From Arthrobacter sp. PAMC 25486 (GTDB lineage Bacteria; Actinomycetota; Actinomycetes; Actinomycetales; Micrococcaceae): a stretch of DNA of 64,000 nt. The notes under the pieces were generated by a model that had not been told where the DNA came from, did not search any database, and was given only the letters and a program-made list of their open reading frames with translations. Both the position numbers and the translations under genes were made by a program. The stretch's first letter is position 1, and every line of letters begins with the position of its first letter. The stretch lies in the NCBI RefSeq assembly GCF_000785535.1, contig NZ_CP007595.1:1240001-1304000 (forward strand). Direction: 5' to 3'. Shown piece after piece: positions 1-8,392 of the stretch.

Positions 1-279
1 CGGAAAACGGGCCAGCCGCTGCAGCGGCGCCTGGCGGGAATAGCCCGTCCCGAGCTCGTGCGCGGTGACACCCAGCGCATACTTGCGCTCCTCCGGCAGG
101 TGCACCACAAAGCCGTCGTCCACCAGGGCGGCGAGCAGGTGATAGGTGGTGGAGCGGGGCAGGTCCACGTCCCGGGCGATGGCGGCAGCCCCCACCGGTC
201 CGGCCTGCGCCGCCACGTAGCGAAGTACCGAAAGCACGTTTCTGGCTGCCGGGACCTGCGGCAAATTCTGTGTACCCAT
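1..279 (-). CDS. IclR-family transcriptional regulator, N-terminal part (cut by window edge)
   Basis: The minus strand is open from an ATG at 279 to the window edge, giving 93 residues that begin MGTQNLPQVPAARNVLSVLR. The segment has the N-terminal winged helix of IclR proteins: a first helix (ARNVLSVLRYVAAQAGPVG), a recognition segment (AIARDVDLPRSTTYHLLAAL) and a wing (DDGFVVHLPEERKYALG). The effector-binding domain lies outside the window. The gene is divergent from the CoA transferase that starts at 422, and a perfect 36-bp palindrome begins 13 bp upstream of its start codon, so autoregulation and control of the neighbour are likely (inference). Confidence 0.85.
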   Translation of the reverse strand, partial: MGTQNLPQVPAARNVLSVLRYVAAQAGPVGAAAIARDVDLPRSTTYHLLAALVDDGFVVHLPEERKYALGVTAHELGTGYSRQAPLQRLARFP

Positions 280-291
280 GCAGACATGCTA

Positions 292-327
292 GCCCTAACT
301 CGTCTGTGATCACAGACGAGTTAGGGC
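292..327. promoter_or_regulatory. Perfect 36-bp palindrome, probable IclR operator
   Basis: Read directly: every base from 292 to 309 pairs with its partner from 327 back to 310, with no mismatch and the centre at GTGATCAC. It lies in the 142-bp divergent intergenic region between the IclR-family gene and the CoA transferase. Its length and position suit a dimer-of-dimers operator that would control both promoters. On RNA it could also form a long hairpin, but with no T run after it and its location at a divergent promoter an operator is the better reading. Confidence 0.6.
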
Positions 328-421
328 CAAGGAATGGGTTCTTCGCGCATTTCAATGCTGTGATGGTAGTAACAACGACCGGATTGCCGGACCATCCCCA
401 CGTACAAAGGCTGGATTTTTC

Positions 422-1624
422 ATGACTACTCCCCCACCTGTCGCGGCCACCCACAAAACCGCTGCCCACGATCCCGCAGCCCTTAACCGTCCCGGCTCCC
501 TCGAGGGCCTGCGCGTGCTGGACCTGTCCCGGGTGCTGGCCGGCCCTTTCTGTGCCATGATCCTGGCGGACCTGGGCGCCGAGGTCATCAAGGTGGAGAG
601 TCCCGACGGCGACGACTCCCGCCATTTCGGGCCCTGGTTCAACGGCGAATCCGCCTACTACCGCCTGTTCAACCGCAGCAAGTACGGCGTCACGATGGAC
701 CTGAAGGTTGCCGAGGAGCGTGAGCGCCTGCTCGCCCTGGTGAGGCGGTCCGACGTCGTGATTGAGAACTTCCGGCCCGGGGTCATGGACCGCCTCGGTC
801 TCTCCGCAGAGAAGCTCCTGCAGGAGAACCCGCGGCTGGTCGTTGTCAGCATTTCAGGCTTTGGCCAGGCAGGGCCGCTGCAGAACGCCCCGGCCTACGA
901 CCTCATTGCGCAGGCCATGAGCGGGCTGATGTCGATCACCGGCTGGCCGGGCGGGGAGGCGACGCGGATCGGCATCAGCATTGGTGATGTCATTCCCGGC
1001 CTGTACGGGGCGATCGCCGCGCTGGCGGCCATCAACGAGCGCCACCTGACGGGCAGGGGCCAGCATATTGACGTCGCCATGCTGGACAGCCTGATCTCCG
1101 TGCTGGAATCGGTGGGCATGCGTGCCCTTCACGGCGAGGAGCCCGTGGCCTGCGGCAATGACCATGCCATGTCCACGCCGTTCAGCACCTACCAGACCGG
1201 GCGCGGTGCCATCGCCATCGCCATTGCCGGGGACCGTTTGTTACCGCGGCTGACCGAGGCGCTGAATCGTTCGGAGTGGCTCAGCGACGACCGTTTCAAG
1301 GAGCAGACACGGCGCAACGAATTCCCTGCCGAATTCCGGGCCGCACTGGAGGAGGCGCTGCACCCCTTCACCGATGACGAGGCGATCGAGCTGCTCTCCG
1401 CCCACCACGTGCCCGTCTCAAAGGTGCACTCCGTCAATGAGGCGCTCACCAGTGAGCACTCGGCCCACCGCGGCAACGTCGCCACCGAGTCGGACGGCTT
1501 CAAAACGCTGGCGTCCCCGCTGCGATTGTCAGGGTCCGTGGCACCGTCGCCCGCTCCTGCCCTGGGCCAGCACAACAGTCTGGTCGACACCTGGATTGCG
1601 GGTGGGGAGCGCACCGGGTTGTAG
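422..1624 (+). CDS. CaiB/BaiF (family III) CoA transferase
   Basis: The 400-residue product has the full family III CoA-transferase pattern: GLRVLDLSRVLAGPFCAMIL near residue 30, a nucleotide-binding type segment GAEVIKVESPDGDDSR, and GRGQHIDVAMLDSL in the middle. The expected catalytic aspartate lies in IGDVIPGLYGA at about residue 189, aligned with the family's GD-x-x-x-G motif. These enzymes move CoA between carboxylic acids through a covalent aspartyl intermediate in the cytoplasm. The substrate cannot be read from sequence. The divergent IclR regulator suggests a small catabolic acid. No strong ribosome-binding site precedes ATG 422, but the family N-terminus begins close to it. The length is normal. 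Confidence 0.9.
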   Translation: MTTPPPVAATHKTAAHDPAALNRPGSLEGLRVLDLSRVLAGPFCAMILADLGAEVIKVESPDGDDSRHFGPWFNGESAYYRLFNRSKYGVTMDLKVAEERERLLALVRRSDVVIENFRPGVMDRLGLSAEKLLQENPRLVVVSISGFGQAGPLQNAPAYDLIAQAMSGLMSITGWPGGEATRIGISIGDVIPGLYGAIAALAAINERHLTGRGQHIDVAMLDSLISVLESVGMRALHGEEPVACGNDHAMSTPFSTYQTGRGAIAIAIAGDRLLPRLTEALNRSEWLSDDRFKEQTRRNEFPAEFRAALEEALHPFTDDEAIELLSAHHVPVSKVHSVNEALTSEHSAHRGNVATESDGFKTLASPLRLSGSVAPSPAPALGQHNSLVDTWIAGGERTGL

Positions 1625-1663
1625 TGGATGGACGACGGCGGGCCACCACCGTGAGCGGGTGAC

Positions 1664-3373
1664 TCACCGTCGGCGCCCCACCCACAGCCCGTGCAGCAGC
1701 GGCAGTACCGACACAATCATCAACACATTCCCGAACACCAGGTCGCCCGCCCGCACCACCGCACCGGCAACCAGCAACGCCCCGAACACAACGAACGAGG
1801 TCAGCCGCTGAGTCAGCCGGCCCAGCCGTGCCGTCTGTCGTTCCAGGCGCCGGTTGGACACCGTCAGCGTACCCTCCTCCGCATGAGCCAGAAAAGTGTC
1901 CAGCCGCTTCGGCAAACGAACAGCAATGCCTGCAATCTCAAGCGCCTGCCGGCCCACGTCCTGCACCAGGTTCCCGCGCTCGTCGCGCAGCAGCTGCGCA
2001 GCATAAGGCTCAATCGAGTCCCAAAGATTGAACTCGGCATCCAGAGCGCTGCACACTCCGGAGGTCAGCGACATCGCGCGGATGATGAGCAGGAAGTTCT
2101 CCGGCAGCTGAAACGGCAGCGCGCGCACCACCTCGCCGAATTCCCCCGCAAAGTCACGGAATTCCTTCTGGTCCACGTCGCGCAGCTGGGCGAACCCCAT
2201 CCCGCCAAACCGGGCAAAGAGTTGGGTCATCGCCCGCTCCAGCTCGTGCGTGTCCGCCGACGGCACCAGCACACCAACCTCGCCCATCGCCTCCACCAGC
2301 CCTGCGCCGTCACGCGCGGCCGCCGCGATTAGCAACTTTCGCAGCCCGCTGCGCGTCGTATCCGAAACATGGCCCATCATGCCGAAGTCAATAAACGTCA
2401 GCTTCCACGGGCGCCCAGCGGACGGTGAGGCAACCGGGGTCACAAAAATGTTGCCGGGGTGCGGATCGGCGTGGAAGAAGCCGTTGGTGAACAGCTGGTC
2501 GAACATGACCGATGCGAATACCGGGGCCACCTCCTTGGGATCGATCCCCGCCGCGCGCAGCGCTTCAGAATCCGTGACTTTGATGGCTGTGACATCCTCC
2601 AGTGTCAGCACGCGCCGCGTCGTCCGCTCCCACACGACGCCGGGCACGGCCACTTTCACATCAGAGGCAAATTCCTCGGCGAAGCGCTCGGCATTCGCCG
2701 CCTCGTTCAGGTAGTCGATCTCCTCGAGGCTGGTCTTGGCAAACTCCTCCACCAGGGCGGGAGCGTCAACACGGGAAGACACCAGCCGCACATGGCTGAG
2801 CCAGCCAGCCACCTTGCGCAACGCTGCGAGGTCCACATCCACAATCGATTCAATGCCGGGGCGCTGGACCTTTAACACAACTGTGCCGAGCCCGGCATCT
2901 GCGGCATTGCCCGGCAGCAGCTGCGCCCGGTGCACCTGCCCAAGCGATGCGGCAGCAACGGGTGTCGAATCCACCGAGGCAAACACTGCCTCCAGCGGTG
3001 CACCCAGCTCCGCCTCCGCCAAAGCCCGGATCAACGGAAAAGCCACCGGCGGCACCTCATCCTGGAGCCCCTCCAACTCGGCGGTGATTTCCGGCGGCAA
3101 CACATCCAGCCGGGAGGACATGAACTGACCCACCTTGATCATCAGCCCGCCCAGATCCACGGCCAGCACATGGAAGCGCCGCGCGAACCGCCGCATCCGC
3201 TCCGCCCTGCTGCGCTCGGCGATCCTGGAGAGCCCAACCCGCGGAAGCAGCAACTCGTACCACCACGTCACCGCCAGGTTCCACGCCGCGAAGCGCAGGA
3301 TGCGGCGGTAGCGCGCGCGGATGTTCCCGGCGCCGGGCACCGTCTCCGTGCCGTCGCGTCGAGCCAAGGCCAC
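1664..3373 (-). CDS. ABC1/AarF (UbiB-like) atypical protein kinase
   Basis: The 569-residue product starts with GTG at 3373. It has the signature motifs of the ABC1/AarF family: the KxGQ motif (IKVGQFMSSR, near residue 80), the alanine-rich nucleotide loop (AAASLGQVHRA), VLKVQRPG with the ATP-site lysine, HADPHPGNIFV (about 298) and the metal-binding DFG (FIDFGMMG, about 328). Two hydrophobic segments at the C-terminus (FVVFGALLVAGAVV and VLMIVSVLPLLHGLWV) should anchor it in the membrane. Family members are ATPase/kinase-like proteins linked to isoprenoid quinone or lipid metabolism. The start lies 5 bp after the PadR gene's stop, so the two form an operon. It converges on the CoA transferase with a 39-bp gap. 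Confidence 0.9.
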   Translation of the reverse strand: MALARRDGTETVPGAGNIRARYRRILRFAAWNLAVTWWYELLLPRVGLSRIAERSRAERMRRFARRFHVLAVDLGGLMIKVGQFMSSRLDVLPPEITAELEGLQDEVPPVAFPLIRALAEAELGAPLEAVFASVDSTPVAAASLGQVHRAQLLPGNAADAGLGTVVLKVQRPGIESIVDVDLAALRKVAGWLSHVRLVSSRVDAPALVEEFAKTSLEEIDYLNEAANAERFAEEFASDVKVAVPGVVWERTTRRVLTLEDVTAIKVTDSEALRAAGIDPKEVAPVFASVMFDQLFTNGFFHADPHPGNIFVTPVASPSAGRPWKLTFIDFGMMGHVSDTTRSGLRKLLIAAAARDGAGLVEAMGEVGVLVPSADTHELERAMTQLFARFGGMGFAQLRDVDQKEFRDFAGEFGEVVRALPFQLPENFLLIIRAMSLTSGVCSALDAEFNLWDSIEPYAAQLLRDERGNLVQDVGRQALEIAGIAVRLPKRLDTFLAHAEEGTLTVSNRRLERQTARLGRLTQRLTSFVVFGALLVAGAVVRAGDLVFGNVLMIVSVLPLLHGLWVGRRR

Positions 3374-3378
3374 CTACG

Positions 3379-3915
3379 TCAGCCCTCGGCGAGGATTGAG
3401 TACAGTTTCCGACGTGCCTCTTCGAGCACCGCCACGGCGTCTTCGACCTGCTTCTTATTGCCCGTGCGCCCCACCTGAGCCGCTGCCTGGGCAAGTTCCA
3501 TGCCAGCCTTCGGCAATGCCGTAAACACAGGGTTCGGCCCGGAAGCCTCCCAGGGCGAGACAGATTCGGCACCCGCTGCCTCTTCCCGACCCGCCTCAGT
3601 CAGCGAATAGATCTTGCGTCCGTTGTCCTCCTCGGCGCTGACCAGACCCTCATCGGCCAGCAACTGCAAGGTCGGATAGACGGAGCCGGCGCTGGGTTTC
3701 CAGCTCCCACCGCTGCGCTCCTCTATTTCACGGATGATCTGGTACCCGTGCATGGGACGCTCCGCCAGCAATGCCAGCACCGCCGCCCGCAATCCGCCGC
3801 GCCCGGCACGGGTGCCCGAGCGCTTTTCAAACCGTGACCGGAAGTCTTCGACGGCCTGCCACACGCCGTCGAAGTTGTTGCCCATGAATCCGCCTGCGGG
3901 GAATGAATTGTTCAT
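3379..3915 (-). CDS. PadR-family transcriptional regulator
   Basis: I start the gene at ATG 3915 because AAGGAG lies 7 nt upstream of it; an in-frame TTG at 3933 would add six residues but has no such site. The 178-residue product has a PadR winged helix (LRAAVLALLAERPMHGYQII, then GSVYPTLQLLADEGLVSAEE) followed by a charged C-terminal dimerisation helix. Glycine- and Arg-rich residues lie before the domain. It is upstream of, and almost certainly co-transcribed with, the ABC1-family kinase gene. PadR proteins usually repress their own operon, and the phased CGATA repeats just upstream support that here. Confidence 0.9.
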   Translation of the reverse strand: MNNSFPAGGFMGNNFDGVWQAVEDFRSRFEKRSGTRAGRGGLRAAVLALLAERPMHGYQIIREIEERSGGSWKPSAGSVYPTLQLLADEGLVSAEEDNGRKIYSLTEAGREEAAGAESVSPWEASGPNPVFTALPKAGMELAQAAAQVGRTGNKKQVEDAVAVLEEARRKLYSILAEG

Positions 3916-3938
3916 TTTGAGCTCCTTAGTCAATCGCG

Positions 3939-3967
3939 AACGATACTAAACGATAGCTAACGATATA
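3939..3967. promoter_or_regulatory. Three CGATA repeats at exact 10-bp spacing upstream of padR-like gene
   Basis: AACGATA occurs with its CGATA at 3941, 3951 and 3961, exactly one helical turn apart and immediately upstream of the PadR-family gene. Same-face direct repeats at a promoter are typical of cooperative regulator binding, so this is the likely autoregulatory operator (inference from position and phasing). Confidence 0.5.
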
Positions 3968-4689
3968 CCCGGGTGGTCTCAAAGACAATGGTTCCGTCGC
4001 GTCTCACAGCTACCAGGCACGACGGTGGGAAGCTGAGCAAACCCACCAAATGAGAATTGCCGCACTCGCCGTGCTGACGTCGCTTCCATTGTCAGCAGTG
4101 GGCAGCGTGGTGGAGGACACCAACGTGAAGCAACTGATCCTTCAGTCAGCAGCGCCCGCTCGCAGCAGATCGTGTTGATTCATCCCCGGAGCGGCAACGA
4201 CAGATCATCAGGGTATGCCCACAAGTCCCCATGCAACTTCTGAACGAGTATCGGGAATGCCGTCTACGGTCAGTCTAAAGGTGCGGCTAAGTTTCGTGGC
4301 ACGCGTCTCGCATCGGTATTACACGTCACTGGTGTCGTCCATCCGGTCAGACAGGACTGTGATGGGACTCTGCGGATCGAGCTCCTATTGAAGCCATGCC
4401 CGACCTGCTACCACGGTAAGTGCTAGCCGCCCGCCTGATGGGCTGATTCATGGGAAAGACAGCCCATCAGAGTGTCAGTCGCGAGCTGAGTCGTACCCGG
4501 GCTACGGCCTAATATCATCATCACAATGCTAAGTCTGGAGAACATAAGACACGCCCACTACGAGTACCCAGATGGAAGACACCAACCACAGCACTTCTTG
4601 CCCCACTGATCCCCAACTGCAACAGGAAGCTATCAGGGCGGCTGCAAAGTCTTTTGTGAGTGACCGGCGTCTTAACATGTGAGACGAAT
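3968..4689. other. Non-coding stretch with one 11-bp hairpin
   Basis: I see no convincing gene in about 720 bp. The only clear structure is an inverted repeat: CTGATGGGCTG at 4435-4445 and its exact complement at 4460-4470, with a 14-nt loop and no T run after it. Short open frames here have no family features. The block separates the padR-like/kinase pair from the IS region. Confidence 0.5.
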
Positions 4690-5929
4690 GGGGTCGTGGC
4701 TGTTAAAAAGCGAGAACTCCCGTTAAGCCAGCTGGTGTCTAAGCCGCTGGATTGCCAGGAGTTCTCGCATGTCATCTTCTCACTCTGCTTTGTTCATTGA
4801 CGAATCCACTGCGCTGGGTGGGGTGGAAGTTGATCCGGGCAAGGTCCTTGCGGCTCTGTGTGAGTTGCCGGATCCACGCAAGATACGAGGGATCAGGCAC
4901 CGTTTTCCGCACTTGTTCGTCATCATGGTGTGCTCAGTGTTGGCGGGGGCAAAATCGTTGGTGGAGATGGCGGAATGGGCTTCGGACACGGCACGGGACC
5001 AGCTCGCTGCTTTGGGGATTGGTGCCCCGCACGCCACCACGCTCGGTAGGGTTTTCGAACGCCTTGATGTTGACCTGCTGGACCGGTTGTCCGGGGAGTG
5101 GGAGCAGGCTGCAACAACCGTGTCTGCGATCGCTCTGGATGGCAAGGAAGTCCGTGGCGCCAAGAACGGCGGCGGCACGCGCGTGCGTTTGATGGCGGCC
5201 ATTGACCATGGAACCGGTGCCGTGTTGGGTCAGGTATCGGTAGCCGAGAAATCTAACGAGATCCCCTACTTTTCGGCGCTTTAGACGGTATCAAGGACCT
5301 TACCGGGGTTGTCGTGTCTGCGGACGCCCTTCATCCGCAGCGTAAACACGCCGACTATCTCCACGACCGTGAAGCCTTCTATGTACTCACAGTTAAGGGG
5401 AACCAACCTGGTCTGCATAAGCAATGTGCCGATCTTCCATGGAAGCGCGTCAGGGCTGGAAACAAGATGGTTGAAACTGCCAACGGCAGAGACATTGAAA
5501 GAACCATCAAGTGCGTCAGTATTTCCGCGGGCATCAACTTCCCCCACGCGGCCCAAACCGCTCAAATCATCCGCAAGTCACAGCCGGTGGGTACCCGCAA
5601 GTGGCACACCGGGAGGGTGTACATCGTCACGTCGCTGACACCAGCGCAAGGAAACCTGCCGAGATAGGGGCGTGGATCCGCAGTCACTGGGCCATTGAAA
5701 ACGGCCTCCACTACCGGCGCGACGTGACCTGGAGAGAAGATCACAGCAAAGTCAGAAACGGTGAAGGGCCACGAGTCATGGCCTCCCTCCGCAACATCGC
5801 CATCACGATCCTGCGACTCCAAGAAGAAACCAACCTCGCCAAAGCCACCCGCGCAGCCCGAAACTACCCCGACCGGGCACTCAAGCTAGGCGGCATCACT
5901 ACCAGCTAAACGACATTGCAGCCGCCCCG
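4690..5929 (+). mobile_element. ISAs1-family insertion sequence, degraded copy 1
   Basis: The transposase remnant lies at 4769-5909. The right boundary is inferred from the second copy in this window: identity between the two stops after GCAGCCGCCCCG at 5929 here and at 10120 there. A loosely matching GGGGTCGTGGCTG at about 4690 may be the left end. A hairpin (GCGAGAACTCC at 4710-4720, exact complement at 4758-4768) sits directly before the transposase start. No clear target-site duplication is visible, so the left edge is uncertain. Confidence 0.7.
4769..5909 (+). pseudogene. ISAs1-family transposase, two frameshifts
   Basis: Three consecutive pieces in three reading frames make up one ISAs1 (H-repeat type) DDE transposase. 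Piece one (4769-5284) has the family N-terminus (LCELPDPRKIRGIRHRFPHL) and the first catalytic block (SAIALDGKEVRGA). Piece two (from about 5285) has VVVSADALHPQRKHADYL and FYVLTVKGNQPGLH, the second acidic block. Piece three (about 5650-5909) has SHWAIENGLHYRRDVTWRED, with the final glutamate, and ends ALKLGGITTS. The gene cannot make a whole enzyme without two frame corrections. Confidence 0.9.
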
Positions 5930-6053
5930 AGGAAGCTATGGTTCTTCGAGTCCAAATCGATGGGCAGTTTCGCGGCTGTGCATGGACAATTTCAAGAGGT
6001 TGCCAATACCTCATCAAGCGTACTAGACAGTATGAGCTCTTGTTGTAGACTAA

Positions 6054-7817
6054 ATCCTTGCTGAGCTCAGATTACTGTCAAACACCGGAGACATCCTAAT
6101 CATCAATTCACTAGACACATTCAGTCATGGAAACGTCAATGTTGGGTATCGATTTAAAAAGTCGACCAGCGACAGACGACATCTGCTCGTAATTATGTCA
6201 GGATATAGAAAACGCGGAACCTTTGACTTTGAGGGTTCCACAGTAAAAGACTTAAAGTGCGATATTCTGTGGATTGAGGACTGGTTTGACGATAATCATT
6301 CATATTACATCAGGACCGCTTCGGGATTTGACAACTCGATTGCCATTCAGTCGCTAATTGAAAGTATTCTCAAAGAACGCGGGCTAACCAAAAATCAGTG
6401 CACTATTGCCGGCTTCTCAAAAGGGGCAAGCGGTTCACTTTATCACGGCCTCGCTTTCGACTATCCGAATATAATTGCCGCTGCACCACGAATGAACATC
6501 GGGTCATCTACTCGGGTTCGGCACCCTGATGTTTTCGCCAATATGACTAGCGATGGCAGCGAAGAGGAGGCTCGAGAGCTTGACAAAATAATACCAGACC
6601 TACTAGAAAACGATCCAAATAAGAGAAGGAACATATATCTCATTTCCTCTCCCTCCGACTATCAATATAAAACTGAAATTTTACCGTTTCTGTCACTGTA
6701 TCGAGCCTATGATAATTTCAACTATTTTGAGACCGCAAGCTCTTTGGTGAAGGAGCATATTGATGTAACTTGGTACAATATACCCATAATAATATCCACT
6801 ATTGTAGCACTTTGCGAAGGAACGCATCCTAGGTATGGCGAGGTCTATAACGGAGACACGAATCTGTCAGCGCTCGACCCTCAGCCTTCAATTAACGGGG
6901 TAGCCTCACGCAATGAGGCATTAGCAGAAATGTCGCACATTTATATTTCTAATGGCCTAGTCTTTCCCCAAGGATTCGCCTTCATTAAAGGCGAATCTGC
7001 AGGTGAATACAATCAATTGTCTCGCAGTCTAGTTTTAAGATCAAATAAAAAAAGGCACGCATTTCCCCTTGGCGGTGTGCACGACCATCGGATGAGTGCG
7101 CGGTATTTTGAAGATCAGTATTGCAATTATTCGAAAACCCGTTTCGCATCACCAAAATTCGCTGGGATTGATCTTTCCATTTTGGAGGACGGGGTCTACG
7201 ATATAGGCGTTTCTCTAAGACATGGAACATATGACAAGACAATTTGGAAATTATTTGTCTCTGATAAGCCATATGAAGGTATTTGGAAGAATCGATTTAT
7301 CCGTATCACGGTATCAGACGGTTTGGGAAGATTGGTAGTCAGGCCGATTAATTCAAAACAACTTGGATCGGGTTATTTTAGCTTGGAATCCTACTGGGCC
7401 AAAAGTGACATGCTACATGTCGAGGGATACTATGGTGTCTTAGGTGCTCAGACTCGGATCTGGTCTGATGTAAATTTTTATCTGCTCTTCCTCGATGTGC
7501 GAACCAACGCTGTAATTGCTAGCGAAAGAATTGCTAAGGATAGACGATCGAACATTTCTGCATTGATCGGCGACGAGTGGGGGGATTATTCAAAGTCATA
7601 TTTTTCAACTCCCAAACATTCGGGTATAAGTCTCAAAGATATTCCGGCTGGGGAGTATAATCTCTCTATTACCGCAAATTTCCGAGGAGAGATATATACT
7701 CGTCCTCTTTGCGTATCAGTTTTGATAGAGGATAATTCGGATGTTTATATCACGCCGACAGGTAACAACGGTGGGCATAAGAGAGTTGCCATATCCTCGA
7801 CGCAACAAATTATTTGA
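6054..7817 (+). CDS. Asp2/XcbB-like alpha/beta hydrolase with C-terminal repeat, 5' end probably lost
   Basis: An ATG at 6195 gives 540 residues, but the frame is open from 6054 and the 47 extra codons read as real protein (GYRFKKSTSDRRHLLVIMSG, aligning with the start of the hydrolase core), so the original start was probably cut away with the IS junction upstream. The core carries a serine-hydrolase elbow AGFSKGASGSLYHGLAF, a possible acid in SSPSDYQYK and a late histidine in KEHIDVTWYN. The C-terminal half contains a repeated motif (YSKTRFASPKFAGIDL and YSKSYFSTPKHSGISL). It resembles capsule-locus XcbB/CpsF and, distantly, the accessory-Sec Asp2 acetyltransferases; an O-acyl-transfer role is a guess. 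GC is clearly below that of its neighbours, suggesting transfer. Confidence 0.65.
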   Translation: MLAELRLLSNTGDILIINSLDTFSHGNVNVGYRFKKSTSDRRHLLVIMSGYRKRGTFDFEGSTVKDLKCDILWIEDWFDDNHSYYIRTASGFDNSIAIQSLIESILKERGLTKNQCTIAGFSKGASGSLYHGLAFDYPNIIAAAPRMNIGSSTRVRHPDVFANMTSDGSEEEARELDKIIPDLLENDPNKRRNIYLISSPSDYQYKTEILPFLSLYRAYDNFNYFETASSLVKEHIDVTWYNIPIIISTIVALCEGTHPRYGEVYNGDTNLSALDPQPSINGVASRNEALAEMSHIYISNGLVFPQGFAFIKGESAGEYNQLSRSLVLRSNKKRHAFPLGGVHDHRMSARYFEDQYCNYSKTRFASPKFAGIDLSILEDGVYDIGVSLRHGTYDKTIWKLFVSDKPYEGIWKNRFIRITVSDGLGRLVVRPINSKQLGSGYFSLESYWAKSDMLHVEGYYGVLGAQTRIWSDVNFYLLFLDVRTNAVIASERIAKDRRSNISALIGDEWGDYSKSYFSTPKHSGISLKDIPAGEYNLSITANFRGEIYTRPLCVSVLIEDNSDVYITPTGNNGGHKRVAISSTQQII

Positions 7818-7834
7818 GTAGAAGAGTTGTCTGT

Positions 7835-8251
7835 GGGGCATAGTGTGTTTTCGTTTTTGGATCGGGCGGACATCGCAGTAGGTACTCTGGCTGGTCGGAC
7901 GGATCGTCAGATTGGTGCTGATCTCGAACGGGACCAGACGAACATTTGACGAGAACGCCACAAGAATTCGACGAAGCGTCGCGGCTACCGGACCGTGAGT
8001 GCAGACTGTTCAGCTGAATGGAATGGCAAGACTGATTCTGATTCAGTCGTAGAGGCCCGTGTGAGGCAAGATCTCGCCATGCCTAGGACGTCTCGTCAGA
8101 TCGTAAGGCCGTGTGCGTCTGGAAGCCACGGACGCCAGAGTGTGTTTCGGCAGGTTAGCGTATGGCGGTGTCAAGCCGTCTCCCACACAGACGAACACGG
8201 TGAAGAGAACACCTGGTCGGTGGCCGACACGCTCGTTGACTTGTCCCTAAA
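7835..8251 (+). pseudogene. IS30-like transposase remnant
   Basis: Conceptual translation gives FLDRADIAVGTLAGRTDRQI, then GADLERDQTNI, a stop, and RGYRTVSADCSAEW after a frame change. This resembles the IS30 N-terminal helix-turn-helix and the GYR-x-x-x-A segment that follows it. The match is short and broken, and the DDE part is missing. It ends at an ISL3-type terminal repeat at 8252. Confidence 0.4.
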
Positions 8252-8272
8252 CACCACGAACCACGGAGAGCC
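8252..8272. repeat. Orphan ISL3-type right terminal repeat
   Basis: These 21 bases are identical to the last 21 bases of the ISL3 element that ends at 9839 (CACCACGAACC then ACGGAGAGCC within the same 21-mer). The element body to the left does not match, so this is the stub of a different or older ISL3-family insertion in the same orientation. ISAs1 sequence begins immediately after it. Confidence 0.75.
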
Positions 8273-8392
8273 CCCAAACCGTCGAGTACTCACCGCTCAA
8301 ATCATCCGCAAGTCACAGCCGGTGGGTACCCGCAAGTGGCACACCGGGAGGGTGTACATCGTCACGTCGCTGACACCAGCACAAGGAAAACG
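8273..8392 (+). mobile_element. ISAs1 copy 2, internal fragment left of the ISL3 insertion
   Basis: From about 8292 the sequence is almost identical to 5557-5655 of ISAs1 copy 1 (encoding QIIRKSQPVGTRKWHTGRVY). The nine bases CCCAAACCG at 8273-8281 also match the copy 1 sequence just before this, separated by a 14-bp insertion. The left half of this copy is gone, cut at the orphan ISL3 end. The sequence resumes at 9840, after the ISL3 element. Confidence 0.85.

Noticed and set aside
4521..4775. Minus-strand 84-codon frame before ISAs1 copy 1
   Set aside because: No domain, no ribosome-binding site, and it overlaps the IS hairpin.
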